The notes under the pieces: model-generated | What the model was told of the DNA's origin: nothing | Database searches by the model: none | The model's input: only the letters and a program-made list of their open reading frames with translations | In this document: piece by piece, positions 1 to 9,882 of the stretch | How the letters are laid out: each line of letters starts with the position of its first letter | How positions within the stretch are numbered: the stretch's first letter is position 1 | Program-made: the position numbers and the translations under genes | DNA from: Tetranychus cinnabarinus | Taxonomy: Eukaryota; Arthropoda; Arachnida; Trombidiformes; Tetranychidae | Length of the DNA stretch: 64,000 nucleotides | NCBI GenBank assembly: GCA_022266195.1 | Contig: WHVY01000001.1 | Location: forward strand, 10,850,001-10,914,000 | Direction of reading: 5' to 3'

Positions 1-282
1 TAAACAACTTAACAGTGGACATTTAACTCTGCTCCTTCCGATCCAAGGTTTACACCTTGGAAGAGAGAAGCGAAGAAAAATTTTTCCACTTTTCTTCTCC
101 ATTCATTTCATGTCATTTGATTCCCTGATAATCTTTATTCTCATCATGATAATCACCATCTTCTTGTACCAATCCTATTAGTACAATTTTCATTCATTGG
201 TAATCAATCTCACTCCAAGATGTTCAGATGAACAGCGAAAAGAGAGAGAGAGAAAAGGGAAGAAGAAAAGTTTCAGCTTTAC

Positions 283-375
283 CTTGTTATTTGCCAGGTA
301 AAGTGTGACTTGAGACACCCAGGGTAAGAGGATGATGATGATGACTCCATGGGCACTCAGCGTGAGATGAACCAT
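283..375 (-). CDS. 5' exon of a secreted or membrane protein (partial, leaves window to the left)
   Basis: A short minus-strand reading frame opens with ATG at 375 and encodes a hydrophobic leader (MVHLTLSAHG, then IIIILLPWVS) that looks like a signal peptide. It ends in a clean donor (AACAAG|GTAAAG) at 283/282 in phase 0, so this reads as the first coding exon of a gene whose remaining exons lie left of the window. The frame stays open upstream through a GTG at 393, but no earlier ATG is seen. The family cannot be named from about 31 residues. The alternative is a chance hydrophobic ORF. Confidence 0.35.
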
Positions 376-3300
376 TCTGGTTACTTGAATCACACTTGAA
401 GTTGAAGTGAAAAATGTTGAAAAATGGTTATTCGTATTACGCTTGGAGTTGCTCTTGTATGTTGTGGTGGTTGGTGGTAAAGGTGCGGCTCAAGGTTGCT
501 TGATGATTATTGAAATGAAAATAGTTTTACATTTCCAATGATCAAGATAAATATTGACATGAACAACCATGTTACTTAATCAACGTGTGAATAATGATGA
601 TAATATACAATCGTAATGTGTAAACTTGAAATGTTTGTCGACCAATTTTTCAATTTTCATCCTTAAAGATCCTTCCATGTTAACGGCAAAATGTGGACCT
701 TTGATGATGAAAAAAAAGTTAATTTTTTCGCTTCAACTTTGACAAACCATTAAATCATCTTTACTTTTTTGTATCAATTTTTGTGTTAATAAACTGGTTA
801 ATAGGCTTCAGGCCTTTTCTAACTTTTAATCATTTCGTTTGACTATCATAATATTGTGATCTCTTGTTAACCTTTGACTAACTTGACCTCCCACTGGTCA
901 TTTAATAACCACATCGTATTGATTTTAAACACTTTGCCCATTTTAGCAACATTACAACTCTCGTTTTCACGCTCATTTCTCAATCTAATTGTTTCATTAG
1001 CTATTCATGGTTTTGGACTGCGATTAATGGTCATTGAAATGCTGATTACAAGTTGAATAGGCATCATTAGACTATTTTGCATTATTGTGACAAATCAGAG
1101 TTTGAAGCTTTACTGAAGTATCAACTAACAATAGCAACAACCTTGCGGCTTGTTGTGACGGTTTGATTTGATTTGATTTGACTTGAAAACAGTTGAAATT
1201 TATAGTTTTAATGAATTGAGTGACGCAAAGGTTCGAGTTGATTTTGAGGTTGATTTTGTGACCAATGAATCTGAAATAGCGTTGAATTTTGGTTCAAAGA
1301 TGTGAGTTGTTAGGAGAAGGTTGACTTCAAAGGTTAACCCATTTGACTAACATTAATATTCATCATCGGATTATTTTGCATTATAACATTGTATCAATTA
1401 CAATGGCGTCTAGAGAGACTTGAGTTGATTTGATGCCAGTATTTCATTTTAATAAAAATATTAATTCATTTATACATAATGTAACTTGACAAATCAATCA
1501 AGGTTGATGAGACAATAAATAAAGGTGTAAATGTGCAAATGAAAGTGTGAAACAAACAGGTTGAAGGTTAATAATTGGTGGTAAAATGATGCATGAACAA
1601 TTGATTGTTGTCATGTAAATTGTTGAATCACCTAATTGCTTTTCAAGTTTACTTTTCCAGTTTCACATCTATTACAATTTGAACAGGTACAATGTTGCAA
1701 ACTGCAAAAAAGCAGTTCATCACTACTACAGCGGCTAATTGCTGAAGAAATCAATTAACATTGAAACAAATGGATTTTCAAAGTTTTTCGTTTTTTAGTT
1801 CTTTCAATTTCCAACATATTGAGACTTCAGAGCAAAGAAAAACTCAAAAAAGCTGTCATTCGACCCAAACTGTGAACTGAATTAAAAACACGATAAATTG
1901 AAAAATCAAAATATTCCAATCAAATCGAATCTTCGAGTGCCTTCAATAGAAGTTTTAACTTTTTTCAAATTTCTAAAATTCTTATAAAGTTCGGCATCGT
2001 AATCAAATCCTCATCAAAATAGATTGCCATGAAAGTTGAAAATTTTCTTGGAAATTCTTTCGAAACAGTCACTTGAAGGAATGAACTTTTCGAGCATCGA
2101 GTTGATCTGTTAAAAGCATCTTGAGATTTCGCTCTTGGCTAACATTGTCTTTCGGTTCAACAGTTTCCACTGAAACCCATTTCAAATGCATTTGCACATT
2201 TTAAGTTGAATTTTGCCTTTTATTTAAAAATTATTTTCTCTCTTCTTTGTTATCCTTATCAACATCTGATTTCGAGTGTTAACAATCAACACACAGAGAG
2301 TGAGAGGAACCAAAACAAAGTGTCCAATTTTGAAATGAGTTAATTAACGTTCAACAAATAAATCATTTTGCCTTCTCAGGTTTGGGTTGCGTTTTTCCTG
2401 CCTTTTTTGCATTCCCTTTGCTGTTCCTCACACCATTACAGTGACTTTGTTTTTTTATACTTTGTTTCTTGAGCAGTTTCAGGCTTGCCTTGGCGTTGTC
2501 CTTGTAAACTTGTGTTAACTTGTTAGGGCAACAAAAGTCAATTTATTTAAATGTCAAAAAGTGAAGTGAAAAATCGTTTAAATTTGATTAACTTGATTTG
2601 CGCCTTTCTGCATCTCCGTACATATCGATGGGCAAATGGTTCAATCTTTTTCATTATAAAAACACTTGAGCTTTTATTGCTCAAAACAAAACGCAAAACC
2701 AATGAAAGTTTAATGTTGCAGTTTCATTAGCAATCATAAAAGGAACCAAAAATGTATCAAGTTGACTTGAGCTGTCAATGGTGAAAGGTTGATGTCAGTA
2801 TTGAACAATTGTCTGGATTAGCTGTTAATGTTCAATTTGTCATTGATATTACAATGTAATGATACATTTGAAAAGAATCAATTGAATTACTTCATGTCAC
2901 TGGAAATCAGGTAAATTAATCATCCAATTGATTAACCAATCAATGGACATGTGAACATGAAAATGACCATGATTTATAGTTGCTTTCAATTGATTTTCTT
3001 CCAAGACAAGTCAATTCCAACATCAACTTTTTCCTTTTTTCTGGTCAAAAACCAATTTTACTTCTTTACCAATCAAACCTTCAACTTTAACCATTTTGAC
3101 GCACAGAAAAGATTGAAATGAAAACATTAAAATAGACAATTGCAATCAAGAACAAAATCAAAACCTTTCTATGTACGTTTCGTAACTGCAAAGACTTATC
3201 AATATTATATTCTTGTATTATATTCTACAATTATATTTGACAACTTGGTTTTCGATTCTTTATTTTACCTTATTCAGTCACTTTTTATCCTGCCTAATCC

Positions 3301-3652
3301 AAGTGAAATTTCAGAGAACGATTGTAAGCTGGACTTGCCCCCTTCTTTGACATCTTTTCATACTTTATCAACACCTCCACCTTTGCCTTATACTGTAATT
3401 AATTCATCTTTACCATTTCTTGTAAATAATTCAATCATTCATTCATTGCATGCAGTTTTGATTTTTTTCATTACCATCGACTTAAACCGATGGTGAAAAT
3501 AAACTTTTGTTGATTATTTCGAGCGTTGGTTGAATTGTTTAAAATATAATTTACCTTCAAATTCAGAGAAGGAAATAGGTTTATTAAAAAAAATCCAACG
3601 CGAAAACTAGTCAACTAATTGTTAATCATTATGACTGATTGAATAAGTTTTG
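376..3652. other. Gene-free AT-rich stretch
   Basis: I see no supported gene here. It contains homopolymer runs and short direct repeats such as the gatttgatttgatttgact run near 1165. The longest frame, at 3140-3496 (+), opens with TTG, is low in complexity and shows no splice-compatible or domain-like pattern. Confidence 0.5.
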
Positions 3653-3853
3653 ATGAAAATAAAGGTGATGAACACAGTGATGGTAATAGCTCTACATGTA
3701 ATAATAATTATTCATCCAGTTTCATCATCCTCATTACCATCATCAGTTGCGTCTAACGCAGCAATTTCATTCTCAGGCTCTAATTTAACAAGGCAAGTTT
3801 CAACAAATAGTCTAATAATTAAAAATCTCTTCAATACCATTCAAAAATTCTGA
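3653..3853 (+). CDS. Possible small secreted peptide (66 aa)
   Basis: ATG at 3653 opens a 66-residue frame with a basic start (MKIKVMN), a hydrophobic core (VMVIALHVIIII) and a small-residue, serine-rich segment that would fit a signal-peptidase site (HPVSSSSLPS). The rest is short and polar, with one N-glycosylation-type sequon (NLT). There is no recognisable family and no paralogue in the window. It lies at the left edge of the patchwork of gene fragments, so it may be a remnant or a chance ORF. Confidence 0.25.
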   Translation: MKIKVMNTVMVIALHVIIIIHPVSSSSLPSSVASNAAISFSGSNLTRQVSTNSLIIKNLFNTIQKF

Positions 3854-4294
3854 CCAACTCGATTTAAAAAAAAATCTTTGTAATATGGCAATGACCCCTT
3901 AGAAAAAAGCGCCAATTCATGCCATGCTTCTATTCATGTTGAATTTGCAACAACAAAGAGTAAATTTTTTTTATAATGTTATCTGATTAATTTGTTTCTT
4001 TTTTTTCAGAAAATTTCAGCATCTTGACAGAAAGAGCATTCTTTCTCTGTTCACTATTTTTAAATCAAACATCTGAACGATAGAAAGAGCATTCTTCCTT
4101 TTGGCATTTTTTTGTTGGATTTATAATCAGTAAGTAATTTCTTTTAATTTTAATTTTTAACTTTATCTATTTATTTACATGATCTAAAGTCATGTATTTC
4201 GACTTGGTTTTACATTATACATGACTTTAGATAATGTAAAATTATGTATGAAGCATATCTTCCCTTTCTGCAGCTTATGGATGATTATAATTAC

Positions 4295-4369
4295 CTGAGT
4301 GTCGTTTGAAAGACGTTCTTCAAGATCTTGAATGGTAGCTTCGTGTTTGGCTTTCAATTTACTGAGGTG
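4295..4369 (-). pseudogene. Exon fragment of non-muscle myosin II heavy chain (tail)
   Basis: Read on the minus strand, 25 codons give HLSKLKAKHEATI followed by QDLEERLSNDTQ. This matches the myosin-II rod segment that in zipper/MYH9-type proteins reads roughly LxKLKxKHEaxIxxLEERL. The fragment ends at an intact splice donor (ACTCAG|GTAATT), yet it has an in-frame TAA immediately upstream (4372-4370) and no further myosin exons nearby. What is seen is one 3' exon end plus donor. That it is a stray genomic duplication of a real myosin gene is inference. It lies just upstream of the frameshifted gene at 4487. Confidence 0.6.
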
Positions 4370-4486
4370 TTAGTATACAACTTCCACCATGACCACCGTC
4401 TCATTTCTTCCCGAGTTAATCTTCACTGGCGTAACTTTCCAATCTAGGAGGAGCATTCTTTTTTGCAAAGCCAGCCATCAGGAATT

Positions 4487-5764
4487 ATGAATCAAGCTGG
4501 GAACGAGGCAACGGTTGGCGGTGATCAGTCTGAACAATCTGATCAGTACTCTGTGCATTCTTATAATCTTCGGCGTAAGCGCCCTGCTAGCCCTGCAAAA
4601 AAAAAGCATGTGAGTTCTTTTATCTGCACTCCTTTGTATCGAAAGTTTTACCCTGAATTTGCGATGCCAAATTAATAATCAATTTCTTCTCATCTTTCAG
4701 TCTCCAAAACTTTACAAAAAAATGTCTAGTGATACGAATTTTAAATTGGTTTTCAAAATGATAACCTTTTCACTATGCTGGTTTATTATATTCTTGCCCA
4801 TTTTGATTGCAAACTTTTCAAGATAGATGACAAGTTGGAATATTTTAGAGATTTTAGCGTCATGAGCGAGGCCTCCAATATTCATGGTTCCAATGTTATT
4901 CGACCGGATGCTGTTGGTGCGATCGGCAAATATGTTTTTCATATTGAGATCCAGCAACAAAACAGGATGAATTTCCATAAGCGCATCCATGCTCAGCAAT
5001 GTGCGATTTCAAACCAATTCCCTGGAAAGAAAGTAATCTCGTTTGTCATTGGACCAGCCTTCAATTTTTTGCCGCCGCGCTTGTTCAATATCGGTAAAAT
5101 CTGCTGGTGGACCGCCGGAAACTCTGGATCTCCAAAGTATCATGACCCAAATGTTAAAACGGTTTGTGATGATGTACATTATGAAAGGCAAACCCTAAAT
5201 CATAATGAGCAATGGACATATCCCAATAAACTTTTTGCAGATGATGATCTAACGCACCTTATCATCTTTGCTCAATACAATTGTATTCCTGCAAAAAGTA
5301 AGCATACGCCTGCGGAGTGCCTTTTGCTTCTTTTCAGGAATGAAAAGTGCGAAATAGATAACTGTCCCGACTCTATTGAGCGATTTAGAGCAGCCTTCAT
5401 GACAAAACCAGAATATTATCTTTGATCATCATTTTGCAGTTGCCAATCAATGTCTCATGGGCTGTGAGTTCTTGTGTTCAAAGACTACTACTAAGGATGA
5501 TCCAGTCTTTATTGAAAAGATCTGATTGGTGCCTATTGAGTCAGCTAGTTTAGAGCTCGTGAAACCTATTAATAGGTTAATTTCAGGCGAGCCTTGAAAT
5601 TTCATTGTTTAGTTTTCTTTTTTGTTTTAACCACCAGAAATCAACTTTCATCCGCAATCATTTGTGCTAATGGCTGCAGAAGCGTTCATCAAAACTTTAT
5701 CTGTCGGTGAATTCCAGCAATGCCCATTTACCATCGAACACATCAAATTTATTATTTTTGCTTA
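4487..5764 (+). pseudogene. Unknown gene interrupted by frameshifts
   Basis: Several plus-strand segments read like protein but lie in different frames. Segment 1 (4487-4609) starts MNQAGNEATVGG, contains a basic NLRRKRP stretch and ends at a good donor (CAT|GTGAGT). Segment 2 follows an acceptor (tttcag at 4700) with SPKLYKKMSSDTNF, then the frame must shift. Segment 3 (about 4745-5425) is the long part, with LEYFRDFSVMSEAS, KYVFHIEIQQQNR, KICWWTAGNSGSP and TPAECLLLLFRNEKCE. After about 5400 the sense continues one frame over (NIIFDHHFAVANQCLMGC to FIEKI), and a last exon-like piece (5636-5764) reads INFHPQSFVLMAAEAF. I recognise no family. The shifts suggest a decayed gene or an undetected small intron. 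Confidence 0.5.
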
Positions 5765-6270
5765 GTTTTTTTGTGGTTATTGTATCAACGTCCTTCATCA
5801 CATTAGCAATCTCACGTTGTTCCCGCAAGATCTTGTCATCTAATGACTCAATGTCTAGAAGTGACGTTTTTACTGAAATTTCAGATGACTTTCCTTCGAA
5901 TGAAGTCATATTATTAGTAACCGGACTTGAAACGCAAAAGATGGTACAGAATAACGTGAAAGTCATTGGACATGTCAGTTCAATAAGCAGCTATACCCTA
6001 CCTCATAATATGACAGATAAACACATTTTGCTCTTATTAGAAAAAGATAGAATTCCTCGAAAAATTGACATCGAGAAGGCAATTGACTCGTATGAACAGG
6101 AAATATTGAAGATTGCTGAATCTATTAAACATAGTGAAGAGGTCAACGACGATAAGCTTGAATCAATTAAAATCGATTCTCCTTCACCATGTAAACCTGC
6201 CGTTGGTAAAAAAAAGTTACATTCTTGGATCAAAGAAATCTGGTTGAAGAAAATCCTGGAACGTTCTTGA
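5707..6270 (+). CDS. Unknown family A, copy 1: membrane segment plus conserved tail
   Basis: This frame encodes up to 187 residues: a hydrophobic segment (LLFLLSFFVVIVSTSFITLAI, near residues 16-36) and then a charged tail. The tail is supported by a second copy at 15052-15454, where YTLPH, HILLL, DRIPRKIDIEKAI and SYEQE are conserved while synonymous sites differ. That paralogy is the reason for preferring this strand over the equally open antisense frame. Similarity starts near 5868 (TEISDDFPSNE), so the membrane segment and the true start (the frame opens with GTG) are uncertain. The first 58 bases overlap the last piece of the frameshifted gene upstream. The C-terminus ends in KKILERS. 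Family and function are unknown. Confidence 0.45.
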   Translation: MNSSNAHLPSNTSNLLFLLSFFVVIVSTSFITLAISRCSRKILSSNDSMSRSDVFTEISDDFPSNEVILLVTGLETQKMVQNNVKVIGHVSSISSYTLPHNMTDKHILLLLEKDRIPRKIDIEKAIDSYEQEILKIAESIKHSEEVNDDKLESIKIDSPSPCKPAVGKKKLHSWIKEIWLKKILERS

Positions 6271-6593
6271 TATAATGAAGAGCATTGTAATTCACTGAAA
6301 AAAATCAAACGATAACGATAATTTGAAATAAATGCATGAAGTATGATTGCATAGATAATAATGATTAACCATACTCATTTTGATTTATGAGAGTGAGTGC
6401 TGTGAGTTCTTCACTTATATTAAAGACTAGACTAATTGAAAATAAGGTGCCAAACCTGGGTTCAGCAATTCATTCGAGAGCAAAAAGAAAATGAAGAAAA
6501 GGGTGAAATTGGCAACAAACAATCATAAACACTTTATTGAAATATTGAATTATTGAGTAATATTAACTTCTGCTTTTTTCTGAAACGCTTGTT

Positions 6594-8163
6594 TTAAGTA
6601 GTCGATGCAGAATCATCTTCATCTGTAAGAAATTCTTGCGATAATGGGACTTTTTCTTTATCTTTTCCCTTTGCTTTTATTGGTCTTTCTTCGAATCCAT
6701 TATCGCGCCAGTGCATTTTTATAAAGTGGCTTTTCATATCTTCATAATCGTAATTAAATTTGTCACAATAAATGCATTGGTTCCTGTAGCCCAAAACTTT
6801 TCGAACATGTTTCAAGACACCATCACTTTTTCCCGCCTTTTCTCCAGTTCCATGGTCACATAAATTGGGAATTCCCGCACATATCTTTGGCTTGCTGGGG
6901 TTTCCACGTACAGGATTGTCACGCAAATATTTGTTATGCAATTCTTTACCTTTTTCATCTCGCAAATAAGTTTTGCCAGATTCATCCATGAGTTTAGAAT
7001 AAAATTTTTTTGACAAATCACCTTTGTTAGCCGTCAATACGTTCAACTTATCTCCTGTCAGGGTTTCATCATCAATTGGGCCAACGGCCAACGTTGGGTT
7101 CATATTCTTGAGAGTACAAACAATCACATAAATTAATTGCATCAAAGAATTTCTATCATCGTCAGCATCAAGTTTTTTGCTGCAATACTCGTCGAATTCT
7201 TTGAATGATCCCAAATTTTTCCAGAGTGAGCTGAGATCCACAGGGTCAACATTTCTCCTTTTTCTGCCACGTGAGGTACCCGGGCTTGTCGATCTTGAAA
7301 TACGACTGATTCCTGCTGAATTTTCCGTGCTTCTCGATGATGATGGTGATGGTGATAATGATGGTGATGGTGATAATGATGGTGATGGTGATAATAGTTG
7401 TGGTGACTCTGGCTGTGATCCTTCAACGTCACCAGGAATGTCAACTTCAAGGCGTTGATTATCCTGGGCTTGATTCGAATGTGATGTTGCGGTGGAGGTG
7501 CCTGGAGTTGGAGCAGATGTTTCTTGTCTAATTGGCCGTTTGCTTTTCCTGCCACGTTTTTGACTGCTCTCTTCTATAACGATTTCGAATTCAACTTCTT
7601 CTTGATCATCAAATGTAATTTCGCCCAATTCTTCCGACGAGTATTTTTCGAGCATCTTCTTTTCAATTGTTGGCTGAACTTTGCTGGCATATGTCCTTAG
7701 AGTCGCTTGCTTTCCTGTTTTGAATAGAAGAGTGATTGTAATTAGTTAAGAGTTATTGAATATACCAAACTCTGCAGAAGTAACTCCATAATTTATTTGT
7801 AGAAAATGTTGTGAAGTAGCTTTACTTTCTGATTTTTAACGAAAAACTTTTGAGGCGAGCAAACTCTTACGTGCTCCAAATGATAAGATAGATCTGAGAG
7901 TCACAACTCAGCTGTGGCCTAAATAAGTTGTGGAGTCGCTTCTGAAGGGACTGGTGCATAGAATATAATAGAATATAAATATACTTACCGAATTTGTAAG
8001 CAAAACAAATGTGTTGAGGACTATCTTTAACCAAAATTCTATCATATGCTTTAACACATGTGGCAGGAGGAAATGGACGAATTGCTGAAACAGGACAAAC
8101 CTTCCATCGTTTATCTTGTTTCGCAGGTAGTCCTCGGTTTCGATAAAAAAGACAATACTCCAT
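6594..8163 (-). CDS. Two-exon C2H2 zinc-finger-containing protein (431 aa), unknown family
   Basis: Exon 1 (8163-7989) starts with ATG and encodes MEYCLFYRNRG, with further cysteines (KVCPVSA, ATCVKAY, HICFAYKF). It ends at AAATTCG|GTAAGT. Exon 2 (7714-6594) follows AAAACAG|GA and the phase fits, rebuilding a glycine codon. Exon 2 has an acidic region, a basic nuclear-localisation-like KRGRKSKRPIR, a Ser/Pro repeat (SPSPSL units encoded by a tandem 18-bp repeat at about 7337-7395), a second basic stretch (GRKRRN), and near the C-terminus one C2H2 finger (CIYCDKFNYDYEDMKSHF then IKMH). A nuclear DNA-binding or transposon-derived role is possible, but no family is recognised. An acceptor-like TTCAG sits just before the ATG, so an extra 5' exon cannot be excluded. 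Confidence 0.55.
7337..7395. repeat. 18-bp minisatellite inside the zinc-finger gene
   Basis: About three copies of ggtgatggtgataatgat. On the minus strand they encode the SPSPSL repeats of the 431-aa protein. Length polymorphism would keep the frame because the unit is divisible by three. Confidence 0.8.
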
Positions 8164-8170
8164 AACTGAA
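8053..8170. repeat. 118-bp direct repeat, copy A (first exon of zinc-finger gene)
   Basis: The sequence from aacacatgtggcagg to cataactgaa recurs at 8431-8548 with two mismatches and no indels. Copy A lies within and just upstream of exon 1 of the zinc-finger gene and keeps the reading frame open. Confidence 0.85.
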
Positions 8171-8245
8171 TTGAGACTAACTGATACTCAATTGATTTGA
8201 TGAAAAACAATAAAGACTGAATTTGTCACAATAAAAACAATTGTA

Positions 8246-8425
8246 TTAAATGTCCATTTGTGGTATTGTTGAATTGATTGTTGTAAAGTTTATATACCAT
8301 CCTGTATGACAATATGAGCTCAATAAATCAAAGCCTCCTATTACGCTGATTTGTTTTAATTTGGATTGAGATGCTTGTAGTAGGTCTAAACGTGTTTGTT
8401 GTTCATCATTCTCTTTCTGTTTTCG
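8246..8425 (-). pseudogene. Exon-like ORF of unknown origin joined to repeat copy B
   Basis: After an AAAG acceptor-like junction (8427/8426), 59 codons run to a stop and read RKQKENDEQQTRLDLLQAS, then KLKQISVIGGFDLLSSYCHT and INSTIPQMDI. Composition and the helix-like start look like genuine coding sequence, but no start codon or partner exon is seen and the family is not recognised. It probably belongs to the collection of gene fragments in this region. Confidence 0.35.
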
Positions 8426-8430
8426 CTTTG

Positions 8431-8548
8431 AACACATGTGGCAGGAGGAAATGGACGAATTTCTGAAACAGGACAAACCTTTCATCGTTTATCTTGTTTC
8501 GCAGGTAGTCCTCGGTTTCGATAAAAAAGACAATACTCCATAACTGAA
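8431..8548. repeat. 118-bp direct repeat, copy B (broken exon copy)
   Basis: Near-identical to 8053-8170. On the minus strand one of the two substitutions turns a TGG tryptophan codon (in KRWKVCP) into TGA, so this exon copy cannot encode the same protein. Past the repeat boundary it is fused to unrelated sequence (8246-8425). Confidence 0.8.
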
Positions 8549-8629
8549 ATAATAATTACGAATAAATTAAAAATTAAAAAAAATAATAATTCATAAAAAT
8601 AGACTGATTCAGCCATCTAGCGACTATTT

Positions 8630-8828
8630 TTACAACAATTGACTGCACAAAGCTATAACAGCAGTCAGTATAACTCGATAAGCTTCTCGCGAGAAACTGT
8701 CTTCTGTCGCAAAGAGACGAGCTGTTTCTATGAGTTTAATGAACATTTCAATGCAAGCTCGTCGGCAAAAGTTCTTGGTGGCTAGGATGGAGGAGGAGCT
8801 GGGCTTGATGAAAACTTGTTGGATGATG
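8630..8828 (-). CDS. Orphan terminal exon, unknown protein
   Basis: A minus-strand frame follows an acceptor (CTTCAG at 8834-8829), entering with the last base of a codon, and runs 65 codons to TAA at 8632-8630. It reads IIQQVFIKPSSSSILATKN, then FCRRACIEMFIKLIETARLF and SREAYRVILTAVIALCSQLL. This looks like a helical, well-formed protein segment. No other exon could be joined to it with confidence, and I do not recognise the family. It could be the 3' end of a small gene, or another captured exon. Confidence 0.35.
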
Positions 8829-9197
8829 CTGAAGATGATTTATTTTGTTGTTGAAACATTTCCGCTGAAAGTTATTAACACAGTACATTAAACACTTTAT
8901 CAGATATTGCATACAAGTAGTCCAAATTGTATTTCATTGTGGCTGCTAACCACGAAGAAATACAGTGGTTAATGATAAGTATCATCTTCACTTTGATTTA
9001 GCTTAAATAAGCTTAATAATCAATAGAATAATCTTTCAATGTTACATTAATTTGTACACTGAAAGATCATTTTATAAAACTTCATTAACATGAATAATTA
9101 ATGTTCCTTTATTTAGGAACACTAAAGTCTAAGAGGCATTGAAGGATAAAAATTTAATAAAGACAAAGCTAAATAAATAATTAAAAACAAATAAAAA

Positions 9198-9527
9198 TTT
9201 TCCACAATTAACCAAAATTTTAGTGCTGCAGCAGCACCTTGACAAGTCAAGCCAAACCGGGTTCGATCCCTCAAGATCTAGGTGGGCCATGCCTGTCCCT
9301 CGACAAGACTTACTACCGATCTGGTAAATTTTAAAACAGTTAAATTTATAGTCAACAGTAAGAAATGGACCCTGAAGTTCGTCTTACTATTGAAGTAAAT
9401 TGTACAAAGGCATTGATTACTTTATATGAAAGGTTAAATTATTTACAAAATTTAAAAATTTATTTTAAAGTAATCAAAAAATTTAGCGAGTGTCAATCGC
9501 GTGATTCACCATCAAAACTGTCATGAT
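9198..9527 (+). repeat. 330-bp repeat, copy 1: Pol III-like boxes plus mini-ORF
   Basis: This unit recurs at 10560-10889 with three substitutions and no indels (about 99% identity), at a constant offset of 1362. Inside are a B-box-like GGTTCGATCCC (9260-9270) and, 28 bases upstream, TAGTGCTGCAG (9221-9231), which fits the A-box consensus TRGYNNARNNG at 10 of 11 positions. That spacing and pair are typical of tRNA-derived SINE heads. The 3' half is AT-rich and carries a 53-codon ORF (9365-9526). Both ends abut unrelated sequence. A tRNA-derived SINE is one explanation, and a recent segmental duplication carrying a small gene is another. Confidence 0.7.
9365..9526 (+). CDS. 53-codon ORF inside 330-bp repeat, copy 1
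   Basis: ATG at 9365 runs to TGA at 9524-9526 and encodes MDPEVRLTIEVNCTKALITL, a YERLNYLQNL helix-like stretch and a basic, Ser-rich end. An in-frame TAA lies one codon before the GAA that precedes the ATG, so the start is fixed. The second repeat copy keeps the frame fully open with one Tyr-to-Cys change. With only two copies so similar, selection on the peptide cannot be judged. No family is recognised. Confidence 0.3.
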   Translation: MDPEVRLTIEVNCTKALITLYERLNYLQNLKIYFKVIKKFSECQSRDSPSKLS

Positions 9528-9705
9528 ATCTACTTTGTACAGCTTTTTAAAGCAATCGCAGGATCCAAGCTTATTTTTATCAATGTATATTTAAGCCAAT
9601 GATTAAAATAAAAACAAGTTTCAAATAAATAAAGTTCTAATTTTATTATACCACGTCAAATCAAGCAAAATAGTCAAAATAATATTAGGTTTCAAGTGTT
9701 TTCAA

Positions 9706-9804
9706 ATTTTTGAAGAGCCAAAGGTGGCCGTCGAAGTCAAAACAAAATTATTCAAAACGCCAGGAGTTGGATGTCCATTATTAGGATTATGTGAATCCAA
9801 GCTG
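9706..9804 (+). other. Possible orphan exon on the plus strand
   Basis: The frame IFEEPKVAVEVKTKLFKTPG, then CPLLGLCESKL ends in phase 0 at a donor-like CTG|GTATGT (9804/9805). No matching acceptor or neighbouring exon was found, so this is only suggestive. Confidence 0.2.
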
Positions 9805-9882
9805 GTATGTCTCGTTTCGATCGATCGATCCATCTAATCAAACGAAAATTCTATTAATATTATTAATAATATGTTTTAATAA

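Noticed and set aside
3140..3496. 118-codon plus-strand ORF
   Set aside because: It opens with TTG, has low complexity and shows no supporting feature.
5697..5966. Minus-strand ORF antisense to family A copy 1
   Set aside because: Its sequence looks protein-like, but the paralogue at 15 kb conserves the plus-strand frame and not this one.
7142..7555. His-rich and Asp/Gly-rich ORFs over 7142-7555 on both strands
   Set aside because: They are shadows of the 18-bp repeat inside the zinc-finger gene.
8053..8163. THAP-type zinc domain in the first exon of the zinc-finger gene
   Set aside because: Cysteines are present, but the spacing and the invariant Trp/Pro pattern of THAP domains are not.
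9255..9275. GGTTCGATCCC as part of a true tRNA gene
   Set aside because: The surrounding 70-75 bases do not fold into a cloverleaf: the T-stem is only partly paired and there is no acceptor stem. At most it is a tRNA-derived repeat head.
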